Notes under the pieces: model-generated
What the model saw: the letters and a program-made list of their open reading frames with translations, nothing else
The model's database searches: none
Told to the model about the DNA's origin: nothing
Position numbers and translations under genes: made by a program
NCBI RefSeq assembly: GCF_003435375.1
Contig: NZ_QWGL01000054.1
Span: forward strand, 1-10,239
Direction of reading: 5' to 3'
Source: Clostridium sp. AM34-11AC
GTDB taxonomy: Bacteria > Bacillota > Clostridia > Lachnospirales > Lachnospiraceae
DNA length: 10,239 bases
In this document: positions 1 through 6,010 of the stretch, piece after piece
Layout: each line of letters starts with the position of its first letter
Position numbering within the stretch: the first letter of the stretch is position 1

Positions 1-311
1 CAAAAAGCTTTGTCCCATTTGCTTTGCAACTCTGGATGTCTGTCGTAAATCATTAGCGTGCTTTTCCCTTTTAAATATCCCATAAAATCTGAAATACTTT
101 CTTTCGGCGGAATTGCTACGCTTAAATGTACATGATCCTTACATACTGCACCCGCTATAATATCCACTTTTCGGTACTTGCATAATGTACTTATGATTTC
201 CTTCACATCTTCTCTTAATCTTCCATACAGAATTCTTTTTCTGTATTTCGGTATAAATACTATGTGATACTGGCATTTCCATCTGGTATGTGATAAACTT
301 CTATTGTCCAT
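1..311 (-). CDS. tnpA: IS200/IS605-family transposase TnpA, N-terminal part
   Basis: HUH single-strand transposase of the Y1 type, which cuts and rejoins the element ends as single-stranded DNA. The 103 visible residues begin MDNRSLSHTRW and include the family-typical beta strand QYHIVFIPKYRKRILYG (residues 14-30) and the metal-binding HUH motif DHVHL (His60, His62), followed by SVAIPPKESISDFMGYLKG. The catalytic tyrosine, expected about 60 residues after the HUH motif, lies beyond position 1. The start at 311 is supported by an AAAGGAGG ribosome site about 8 bases upstream. The coding part in view is uninterrupted, so the element may be active, but the far end cannot be judged. Assignment by family recognition of the motif and surrounding sequence. 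Confidence 0.93.
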   Translation of the reverse strand, partial: MDNRSLSHTRWKCQYHIVFIPKYRKRILYGRLREDVKEIISTLCKYRKVDIIAGAVCKDHVHLSVAIPPKESISDFMGYLKGKSTLMIYDRHPELQSKWDKAF

Positions 312-318
312 TTGGACC

Positions 319-375
319 GCCTCCTTTGATTTTGAGTTTGGCTTGCGACACCATTCTCGTCATATCACAGGAGGC
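319..375 (-). promoter_or_regulatory. Leader stem that can mask the tnpA ribosome-binding site
   Basis: On the minus strand GCCTCCT (375-369) is exactly complementary to AGGAGGC (325-319), which is the tnpA Shine-Dalgarno sequence. The 7-bp stem would enclose a loop of about 43 bases. Masking of the ribosome site by the transposase mRNA leader is known for Salmonella IS200; here it is inferred from complementarity alone. Confidence 0.6.
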
Positions 376-403
376 TTTATTTTGTTATCCTCACAGTCTC
401 CAC

Positions 404-997
404 TTATTCCATTCTCCCCAGCATAGCTGGGGGATTAGACTTTTCATTTAATTCTATAAACCAGAAAAATTCATTCTTTATTTCATCAATTATTTCATCT
501 TTAGATAATGTAATTAACTGTGTAAATGTGACTTTTGTACCAACTGAAGCACTCGTTTCAACGGGTTCTTTTCCTCCATTATCGTCATACTCATTAAGTG
601 AATCTTTATTCATATCAATGTAATATTGATATTTCTTCCCATCTTTTTCATAAACAGTATCCCATCTCGCCATCTGAGCAAATGAAAAAAATGTCAATCT
701 CCCTATTCCTTTACGTCCATGCGGCAAAGAATGATTCGATCTACTCGACTGTCCCGCTTTCTTAGATTCATTAAAGGGTTGAAATTTATATGGCAACTCA
801 TGGTATACAATACCTGTACCATTATCTATAACAGACACCATATTTATTAATCCCAGTTCATTAGTATGCAAATATACCTTAATTTGAGATGCTCCCGCAT
901 CAAAACCATTCCATATATATTCGCATATCGCCTCTAAAGGCTTCACATTTTTTAAGTTTGTCTTAATTCCTTCTGGTGTAATTAATATGTTCTTCAT
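404..997 (-). pseudogene. GHKL (HSP90/MutL-type) ATPase, truncated by IS200
   Basis: Only the N-terminal ATP-binding domain survives. Counting from Met at 997 (GAGGAG ribosome site just upstream; a Met ten codons earlier lacks one), the Bergerat-fold motifs are all present: N-box EYIWNGFDAGA with Glu26, Asn30 and Asp33; DNGTGI at 58-63 (ADP-binding Asp58); and the lid GRKGIGRLTFFSFA at 94-107. Native sequence ends near residue 186 (ELNEK). The last 11 residues, SNPPAMLGRME, are read from the IS200 end, so the C-terminal effector part has been cut off. GHKL proteins of this layout include large ATPases found in defence islands (paraMORC-like) as well as repair proteins. Proximity to a type I R-M operon favours a defence role, but this is inference. 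No catalytic product can be expected from the truncated gene. Confidence 0.85.
416..432. repeat. IS200-type subterminal hairpin
   Basis: Perfect palindrome CCCCAGC-ATA-GCTGGGG, a 7-bp stem with a 3-base loop, placed near the element's tip. In IS200/IS605 elements such hairpins are bound by TnpA and mark the cleavage position. It also codes the foreign C-terminal tail of the interrupted ATPase. Confidence 0.85.
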
Positions 998-1095
998 GGT
1001 ATCTCTCCTCAATATCATATTGTTCACATTTTACCACAACCCCTCATCATTTACCATATTAACGAACGAAAATAATAATGTTGATGATATACATG

Positions 1096-1132
1096 AAAAA
1101 AAGCCAATCAGGAATCGCAACTCCCAATCGGC
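1096..1132 (-). terminator. Rho-independent terminator at the prophage's downstream end
   Basis: On the minus strand an 11-bp stem with some G-T pairs (1132-1122 with 1113-1103, starting GCCGATTGGGA) with an 8-base loop is followed by seven Ts (1102-1096). It lies 8 bases after the stop of the recombinase remnant and closes the leftward phage transcription unit. Confidence 0.85.
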
Positions 1133-1140
1133 ATCTTTTC

Positions 1141-1290
1141 TTACTTCTCTTCATTTTTACATTCAATCTCCGTTCCGTCCAAGAACACCACCCGTAATGT
1201 TCCGTCCTCGAAGACCTTGATGTGGTCCAGTGTTTTCAGCATGAAGTCCGTATCCATCTCTGTCACAGGTTCTGCTCCATCGGTGTATAA
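1141..1290 (-). pseudogene. Serine-recombinase-like C-terminal remnant
   Basis: An open stretch of 49 codons preceded by TGA (1293-1291) and ending at TAA (1141). From Met at 1257 it reads MDTDFMLKTLDHIKVFEDG, then a strand ending FLDGTEIECKNEEK. This resembles the extreme C-terminal beta-rich segment of large serine recombinases of clostridial prophages and conjugative elements (a domain ending in 'F.DGTEI'). The resolvase catalytic domain and Cys-rich DNA-binding regions are absent, so it cannot recombine DNA. There is no good ribosome site before 1257. It overlaps the end of the tail-like fragment in another frame, so the two were probably joined by a deletion. An independent small gene of 38 residues is a less likely alternative. 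Confidence 0.6.
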
Positions 1291-1940
1291 TCATTGCCAC
1301 ATTCCAGTGACATTTCATGGGAATGGAAAAAGTCGTAATCCATAGAAATATCCTGGCTTCTTGTGCTGATTTCCTCCACATCAGAATTGACACGGAACAA
1401 TTCAAATTCATTATCCCCTGAAATTCCAGTCCGGGTACATCTTCCAAAAGTAGTCTGCTTTTCATCCGGGAAGGTAATATCAAAACACTCATAAGGTTCA
1501 TAATACCATGCATCACCCAGTCGCAAGACGTCACACACCACTCCCTTCTCCGCCATGAATCCCACATATCCGGTTGCTGCAGTAATGGTTGCTGTAAACC
1601 TTAGTGTGTAGGCAGCACCGGAATATACCCTTACCTTATTTCCACGGATTCTCATTTCCACGGTATATAGGCTTGGATCACTCCGTAAATCTGCATTTGA
1701 GATCTTACTGAAAGAAGATGCATAGCTGCCAAGTTTCTTACTTCCCTGATACAATTCCACACACTGCGTATCGTAATTTATACAGCAGAAAATGCTTTCC
1801 AAGAAACACTCCTGCTTTACCGCCTCCCGATGATTTAAAGGCAAATCTCGCCCTCACATGGATTTCAGAACCGGTATAATCCAGTGCCAGTTTTCCACTG
1901 CCTTCCAGCTGTGAATATTTACGGACACGGTCTGCTGTCT
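1263..1940 (-). pseudogene. Phage tail/baseplate-like protein fragment with frameshift
   Basis: The fragment is readable in two frames. From about 1935 one frame reads RKYSQLEGSGKLALDYTG, EIHVRARFAFKSSGGGKAG up to about 1805. The sense then moves to another frame (CCINYDTQCVELYQGSKKLG...), which continues to TGA at 1263. Together they give a beta-sandwich-like segment (GNKVRVYSGAAYTLRFTAT, TGYVGFMAEKG) followed by a second domain (YYEPYECFDITFPD, DISMDYDFFHSHEMSLECG). This looks like concanavalin/LamG-like modules of phage minor structural proteins, recognised only loosely. There is no start codon or ribosome site of its own, and both ends run into unrelated genes. A carbohydrate-active enzyme domain cannot be excluded. 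Confidence 0.5.
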
Positions 1941-2375
1941 CTTTTTTGCGATACCAATCTCATGTGCCATGCCCTTGGATATCACATCACCGAACACCCA
2001 CATTTCATTGCACTTGCCAAGCAGCACATAGTTGAAATGCATGGCATCGGCACGTTCCTTTTGGTTCTCGTCATTCATGAACTGCGGATACAAAAGGTGC
2101 GGTGTCACCGGAATCGTATTCTGCTCATAGGCAAAGCGGCTGTACTTTCTTGCCTGTTCACTGTTTCTTTCCGTATCACCGGAAAACGGAGAACAGATAT
2201 AAACGAGTGGGCGAAAAGCGGACTGCTTGTCCGCCTTTGCCACATTGGTCATAGCCTCATAACTTGTCGGGTCATAGTGTCTCGCCTCCCGGCTCGGTCG
2301 GTGCTTCTCAGCCAAAGGCTGAGAGGTCTCCACTGGAGACCCGCACCCTTCTGAATTGAACTTATCGATGTTCAC
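1854..2375 (-). pseudogene. DUF4406-family phage protein, C-terminus replaced
   Basis: The family resembles nucleoside 2-deoxyribosyltransferases and is frequent in Firmicute phage early modules; its role there is unknown. The core starts at about residue 55 (RPLVYICSPFSGD) and runs through TPHLLYPQFMNDENQKERADAM, LGKCNEMWVFGDVISKGMAHEIGIAKK. After about residue 149 (QQT) the frame enters the unrelated tail-like fragment and yields a foreign tail ending WHWIIPVLKSM, so a deletion joins the two. Translation starts at GTG 2375; its GGAGGT ribosome site lies inside the last codons of the antirepressor gene, implying coupling. The N-terminal region carries an apparent in-frame insertion of about 23 residues between FNSEG and YDPTSYEA. 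The core motif region is intact, so some activity might persist. Confidence 0.8.
2300..2347. repeat. Two-hairpin palindromic element inside DUF4406 reading frame
   Basis: Outer stem GGTGC (2300-2304)/GCACC (2343-2347) encloses two hairpins: TCTCAGCC-AAA-GGCTGAGA (2306-2324) and GGTCTCC-ACT-GGAGACC (2325-2341). Folded, this is a three-way junction. It lies in coding DNA, keeps the frame open, and coincides with the extra residues CGSPVETSQPLAEKH that break the usual N-terminus. It resembles the palindromic repeats beginning CTCTCAG... that are scattered in clostridial gut genomes (recalled, not checked). Confidence 0.7.
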
Positions 2376-2378
2376 GGC

Positions 2379-3128
2379 TTACACCTCCATTTCGATCAGA
2401 GGCATATAACCGTCTGATTTCATCAGTTCATAGATGAAAAGTCTGCCTTTCTGCGTCCAGTAGGTATGCACCTTCGTATGAGTCTCACCATTCGTACCGG
2501 GATAGGTATGAGTCTTGGTGCTGGTATAACCCTCCTGGGCATAACGCTGATATAAAAGCCAGATGTCACCCTGCTTGAACTGCACACCTTTTTCATGGAG
2601 ATAGCGGTTCATCCAGATGGCCGACTTGCCATAATCCTTGGCGATGGCAGATGTAGAAATAAGGTCTTTGCAGTTCAGCACCACATCGTAGTAGCTGACC
2701 TTCGGTTTCATCTCCGTAATCTGCTGATTCTGAATGGCCACGGTTTCTGTAAGCGCCATGTTCTGCTGTGATAAAAGTGCCAGCTGCTGATTGGCAAACT
2801 GCAGTGCCCTTGCCATAATAGCCTCCGGGGAGTTCCACGCCTCTTCCACCTGGATGAAGTACTGACGGAACTTTCTTCCGATATCGGTGCGTTGAATCAT
2901 GCAGAGTTGCTTTGCCATGTCGATGGTAAGCTGATGATTTACCGCAGGACGTCCGCCGGAACTTTCGCTCAAAAATGAGCAGAAGTCTCTGCCTTCCACA
3001 AAGCCGTACTCACACATTCTTGGAAACCAGTCCTTGTATGCGGTCTTCACCTGCAAAGCCTCATGCAAATCACGTCCGTTCACAGTAGGGCGCTCACTGT
3101 CGTAATTGATTCTGATTAATTCGTCCAT
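2379..3128 (-). CDS. Phage antirepressor, AntA/AntB plus KilAC domains
   Basis: Protein of 249 residues. Residues about 12-97 form an AntA/AntB domain (NGRDLHEALQVKTAYKDW, FVEGRDFCSFL, HQLTIDMAKQLCMIQRTDIGRKFRQYF). A Gln/Ala-rich, probably helical linker follows (105-140, QQLALLSQQNMALTETV), and residues 141-249 form a KilAC-type C-terminal domain (KVSYYDVVLNCKDLISTSAIAKDYG, YWTQKGRLFIYELM). Such proteins are known to antagonise phage repressors or act as DNA-binding regulators; no repressor gene is in this window. The start at 3128 has an ideal AGGAGG site 7 bases upstream; in-frame upstream codons run through a leader hairpin and a TPsiC-arm-like element and are not used. The gene is intact and its 3' end carries the ribosome site of DUF4406. 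Confidence 0.93.
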   Translation of the reverse strand: MDELIRINYDSERPTVNGRDLHEALQVKTAYKDWFPRMCEYGFVEGRDFCSFLSESSGGRPAVNHQLTIDMAKQLCMIQRTDIGRKFRQYFIQVEEAWNSPEAIMARALQFANQQLALLSQQNMALTETVAIQNQQITEMKPKVSYYDVVLNCKDLISTSAIAKDYGKSAIWMNRYLHEKGVQFKQGDIWLLYQRYAQEGYTSTKTHTYPGTNGETHTKVHTYWTQKGRLFIYELMKSDGYMPLIEMEV

Positions 3129-3140
3129 AGCGAATCCTCC

Positions 3141-3181
3141 TAAAAAATGAAATAGACAGAAGGACAATTCCTTCTGCCTAT
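3141..3181 (-). terminator. Terminator/attenuator-like hairpin before the antirepressor gene
   Basis: Minus strand: 13-bp stem with one G-T pair (3181-3169 with 3164-3152, ATAGGCAGAAGGA opposite TCCTTCTGTCTAT), a 4-base loop, then TTCATTTTTT running into the AGGAGG ribosome site. It lies between the polymerase remnant and the antirepressor start, so it could stop read-through or set antirepressor dosage. Confidence 0.7.
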
Positions 3182-3211
3182 ATGCGAAGAATCCGAATGA
3201 ATCGAACCCCC
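3180..3211 (-). repeat. TPsiC-arm-like 32-bp element, copy B
   Basis: Shares with 7714-7745 the plus-strand outer blocks ATATGCGAA and AATCGAACCCCC at identical spacing around an 11-base variable core. On the minus strand it reads GGGGGTTCGATT like a tRNA T arm, but here the 3' side (CATTC) cannot pair with GGGGG, so the arm is degenerate. It sits directly 3' of the polymerase stop and before the leader hairpin of the antirepressor gene. Confidence 0.7.
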
Positions 3212-3216
3212 AAAAA

Positions 3217-5145
3217 TCAGTCTTTTTTATAAAAATCACATTCGTATCCGTCAGCACAAAGAAGCAGCCCTTTTGCCCAGGGTGGTGTTCTGCCCATCTG
3301 CTCACAGACTGCACTGAGGCTCATACGCCTGTCCGCTTCGATGATCAGTTCATCATGGACATGGGCAACGATACTGCAGTTGCGAAGTGTCTGCATGGCA
3401 TACATGAGAATATCTCTCGCGATTGCCTGGATAGCATTCTCTCAAAACTTCGGACCATAGCTTTCAAGACGCTCCCACTTTTTCGTAGCACCCACTCCTT
3501 CATAGGTCACCGATTCACTGCCGAACTGGTTGATACCCATGCGTGGCTTCACATAGGCAAGCCGTCTGCCGGAAGGAAGTCTCATGAAAAGGAATCCACT
3601 CTCATAGGTAAACTTCAGTCCTGCCACCTCAGTCGGAATATGCTCTCGCACCGTAGTCTTCACCGCTCTGTCGATATCCCACCACAGAGCTGTTATCATC
3701 GGGTTGGCATTTCTCCATGCGTTCACCAGTGGCTGAAGTTCCTCTTCGGTAAGTCCCATCTCCAAAGCACCCATACTTTTGAGCGCACCGACCGAACCGC
3801 CGTAACCAAGTGCCAGTTCCGCAATCTTACCCTTCTGGCGGAGATGACCGTTGATGCCATGCTTTTCTACCGGAACACCAAACATCTGCGATGCCGAACT
3901 GCAGTAAATATCCTTGCCATCGGCGAAGACCTGCATTCTCCATTTCTCACCTGCAAGCCAGGCAAGGACTCTCGCTTCAATTGCAGAGAAGTCTGCTACG
4001 ATAAATTTCTTGCCATCCTGGGGAACGAATGCTGTGCGGATCAGCTGCGAAAGCGTATCCGGGATATCGTCATACAGAAGTTCCAGAGCATCGTAGTTTC
4101 CGCTTCGGACAAGTGCCCTGGCATCGGCAAGGTCAGACATATGATTCTGCGGAAGATTCTGCAGCTGGATGATGCGTCCGGCAAATCGTCCGGTTCAATT
4201 GGCACCGTAATACTGGAACATTCCTCTTGCCCTGGAATCCTTGCAAACCTCTGTCTGCATAGCGGTGTATTTCTTCACACTGCTCTTGGCAAGCTGCTGA
4301 CGGAGGGAAAGAACATCCGCCAGATGCTTTGGTGCAGTCTTGAGTGTTTCTGCCACGGCCTTCTTGCCGAGAGTATCCATCTCCAGTCCGTTATCCGAAA
4401 GCCATCCTTTCATCTATGCCACGGAGTTGGGATTGTCAAGGTCGGTCAGATTTTGAATCTGCTGTGTGAGGTTTTTGCGGCTAATGCTGTCAATGGAAAT
4501 AGCCTGCTCCACAAGCATCATATCCAGTCCGATGCCGCGGTCATTGATTTCCTGATCAAGATGGTATTCATCCCAAATGAAATCAGGAACAGGGAAACGG
4601 GACAGCTTCTTCTGGATGCTCATCTCGGTTTCCACATCACGCAGGTTATATGCCTTGAACTGCTCCCACTTTTCTATATCGTGCTGCGGAAGATTTCTGG
4701 TTCTGCCGCCATTGGTCTTGGTAGGGGCGCAGGGAACACAGAAGTATTTGATGAGATTTTTTCCCTCGGTCAGTTTCTGCTTCTCCAGTCCCAGAACTGC
4801 TCCTACACCTTCTAGGGACAAAGGCAGGCCAAGTGTTGCCGACCACACCATCGTGCAGTGCCAGCTGTCAGGGGAAAGCCAGGTATCAAGATAATTCGAC
4901 AGGCACACACGCTCAAACTGTGCATTGAATGCCCACTTGGTTACGGATTCATCCAACAAGGCATCCACAATCTCCGCCGGAATCTTCTTGCCGCAGGCAA
5001 GGTCTATGACATGAACTGCTCCGCCGTCCACACTGTAACCGAACAGAAGGATATCGAAGTCGGGACTCTCGGCATATTTATAAACTCCGGCTTTCTGCAG
5101 ATTCACGCTGGAGTAGGTTTCGATATCAATGCTTAAATGCTGCAT
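3217..5145 (-). pseudogene. polA: Phage DNA polymerase I (family A), three in-frame stops
   Basis: One continuous frame of 643 codons from ATG 5145 (AAAGGA ribosome site) to TAA 3217 encodes a replicative phage polymerase with proofreading domain. 3'-5' exonuclease motifs: DIETYSS (Asp7, Glu9), NAQFE (74-78) and YNLRDVETE. Polymerase motif A DFSAIEAR (Asp385), motif B/O-helix RQKGKIAELALGYGG (Arg436, Lys440), motif C HVHDE (Asp598) are all preserved. Stops interrupt at codon 244 (TAG, in NSVA*MKGWL where Gln is usual), codon 317 (TGA, in GAN*TGRFAGR where Arg is expected) and codon 568 (TGA, in GPKF*ENAIQA). The first two fit single C-to-T changes on the sense strand. No frameshift is seen and flanking sequence remains well conserved, so inactivation is recent. 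Suppression or recoding is an alternative but unlikely because TAA, TAG and TGA would need separate meanings. Confidence 0.93.
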
Positions 5146-5167
5146 AGCTGTTCCTTTCTATGATAAA

Positions 5168-5194
5168 GGCGGCAGAAGAATATCCTCCGCCGCC
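5168..5194 (-). terminator. Intercistronic GC-rich hairpin
   Basis: Minus strand GGCGGCGGAGGA-TAT-TCTTCTGCCGCC, a 12-bp stem with two G-T pairs, followed by TTTATC. It lies between the small membrane-protein gene and polA. The short T run makes it a weak terminator or an mRNA-stabilising/processing element. Confidence 0.55.
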
Positions 5195-5202
5195 CGTCAT
5201 GT

Positions 5203-5394
5203 TTACTCCGTCACATCATCCTTCTGTGCAGCCTTTTTATCTTTGCGTTTGGCAATAAAGCCCTTTACCATCTTTACTACAAAGCTGAAAAATTCGCACA
5301 CTGCCCATACGATACCATTGATGGCAAGACCGTAAATCAGGCAGAAAAGGACTATCACATCGACTTGTTTCATAAATTCATATACTTCGTTCAT
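5203..5394 (-). CDS. Small phage membrane protein, unknown function
   Basis: Protein of 63 residues, MNEVYEFMKQVDVIVLFCL..., with one long hydrophobic stretch (about residues 11-38, VDVIVLFCLIYGLAING then IVWAVCEFFSF) and a strongly basic tail (KGFIAKRKDKKAAQKD). This predicts a single-pass or hairpin membrane protein with a cytoplasmic basic C-terminus. Start 5394 is chosen for an AGGTG ribosome site 7-8 bases upstream; a TTG seven codons earlier is possible but lacks one. It lies between the DUF2815 and polymerase genes with GC-rich hairpins on both sides. Similar unnamed small membrane proteins occupy this slot in clostridial phages as I recall; I cannot assign a function. The holin-like composition is not enough for a call. 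Confidence 0.7.
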   Translation of the reverse strand: MNEVYEFMKQVDVIVLFCLIYGLAINGIVWAVCEFFSFVVKMVKGFIAKRKDKKAAQKDDVTE

Positions 5395-5419
5395 TACGTT
5401 CACCTCGTTATTCAATGTG

Positions 5420-5448
5420 GGCAGACGGTGGCAGCACCACCGCCCGCC
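5420..5448 (-). other. Intercistronic GC-rich hairpin downstream of DUF2815
   Basis: Minus strand GGCGGGCGGTGG (5448-5437) pairs with CCACCGTCTGCC (5431-5420) around a 5-base loop: 12 bp with two G-T pairs and no T run. It lies 12 bases after the DUF2815 stop. Similar in size to the hairpin at 5168-5194, suggesting mRNA end protection or partial attenuation between cistrons. Confidence 0.55.
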
Positions 5449-5460
5449 AGGTTTATATGT

Positions 5461-6006
5461 TTAGGAAAGGAAATCGTCATCAGCCACAGTGCTGAAATCG
5501 TCAGTTGCAGAACTCCTGCCGCCAAGGCTTTCACCGTCACGGATCTTCTGGATGTTGCCCAAGCCACATGCCACGCCCTTGTTGCCGTTACTATTGAACG
5601 CATAGAAATTCAGAGATACACGGGCATAACAGCCAGAGTATACTTCGTTGCGGTCAAGGATAGGCTTCACATACTTGTCCACGATCTGAGGCGGAGTCGT
5701 GCTGTTGGCATTGATGAAGTAGTGACCCTTATAGGCCTCATCATCACGCTCGGTATCACCGTCACGCAAAGGAAGCTTTATTGCTGCCTTGTTAGGCTTC
5801 TTGCCGCCGAACTTGGCAACCCCCTCTTCGATTGCGGCATCGATAGCCTCGTTGATAGCCTTCACCGTCTCGGTGTCAGATTTAGGGATAAGTACGGAAA
5901 CGGAGTATCTCTCAGGTCCGTTGTTGATGCTGGTAGGTTCCCAGCCGTGGAAATAAGAGAGACGAGTGTTTACACCTGTGATAACTTTTGTCTTAGAAAT
6001 AGCCAT
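5461..6006 (-). CDS. DUF2815 phage single-stranded DNA-binding protein
   Basis: Protein of 181 residues that starts MAISKTKVITGVNTRLSYFHGWEP and contains the conserved ERYSVSVLIPKSD, DGDTERDDEAYKGHYFINANS, PQIVD, EVYSGCYARVSLNFYAFNSNGNKGVACGL and IQKIRDGE(S)LGGR segments of the DUF2815 family (PF10991). The family is predicted to be OB-fold ssDNA-binding replication proteins. The acidic end DDFSTVADDDFLS matches the acidic interaction tail typical of SSBs. Start 6006; the AGGAGG ribosome site lies in the last codons (QED) of DUF2800, only 4 bases separating the genes, so the two are translationally coupled. Intact. It would act with the nuclease and polymerase in phage replication or recombination. 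Confidence 0.93.
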   Translation of the reverse strand: MAISKTKVITGVNTRLSYFHGWEPTSINNGPERYSVSVLIPKSDTETVKAINEAIDAAIEEGVAKFGGKKPNKAAIKLPLRDGDTERDDEAYKGHYFINANSTTPPQIVDKYVKPILDRNEVYSGCYARVSLNFYAFNSNGNKGVACGLGNIQKIRDGESLGGRSSATDDFSTVADDDFLS

Positions 6007-6010
6007 GATA

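Larger units (their letters stand above)
1..436 (-). mobile_element. IS200/IS605-family insertion sequence, left-end part
   Basis: The stretch holds a transposase reading frame (311 to the window edge), an untranslated leader and a subterminal perfect hairpin (416-432), in the order expected for the left end of an IS200-type element. The boundary with the ATPase gene is placed near 434-437 because the ATPase reading frame loses its own sequence there; the exact tip is not certain. Elements of this family move as single strands, recognise subterminal hairpins instead of terminal inverted repeats, and make no target duplication. The right end lies outside the window. Confidence 0.85.

Noticed and set aside
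1163..1567. A 134-codon minus-strand open frame across the tail and recombinase remnants
   Set aside because: Its Trp/Arg-rich translation looks like an out-of-frame shadow; the two other minus frames give protein-like sequence here.
3355..4815. A 486-codon open frame on the plus strand
   Set aside because: It lies antisense to the polymerase, which has all family motifs, and its translation is Cys/His/Leu-rich without recognisable domains or a ribosome site.
3217..5145. Stop-codon recoding (for example TAG read as Gln) instead of a broken polymerase
   Set aside because: The three interruptions use both TAG and TGA at positions expecting different residues, and other genes end normally at TGA or TAA; simple nonsense mutations are more economical.
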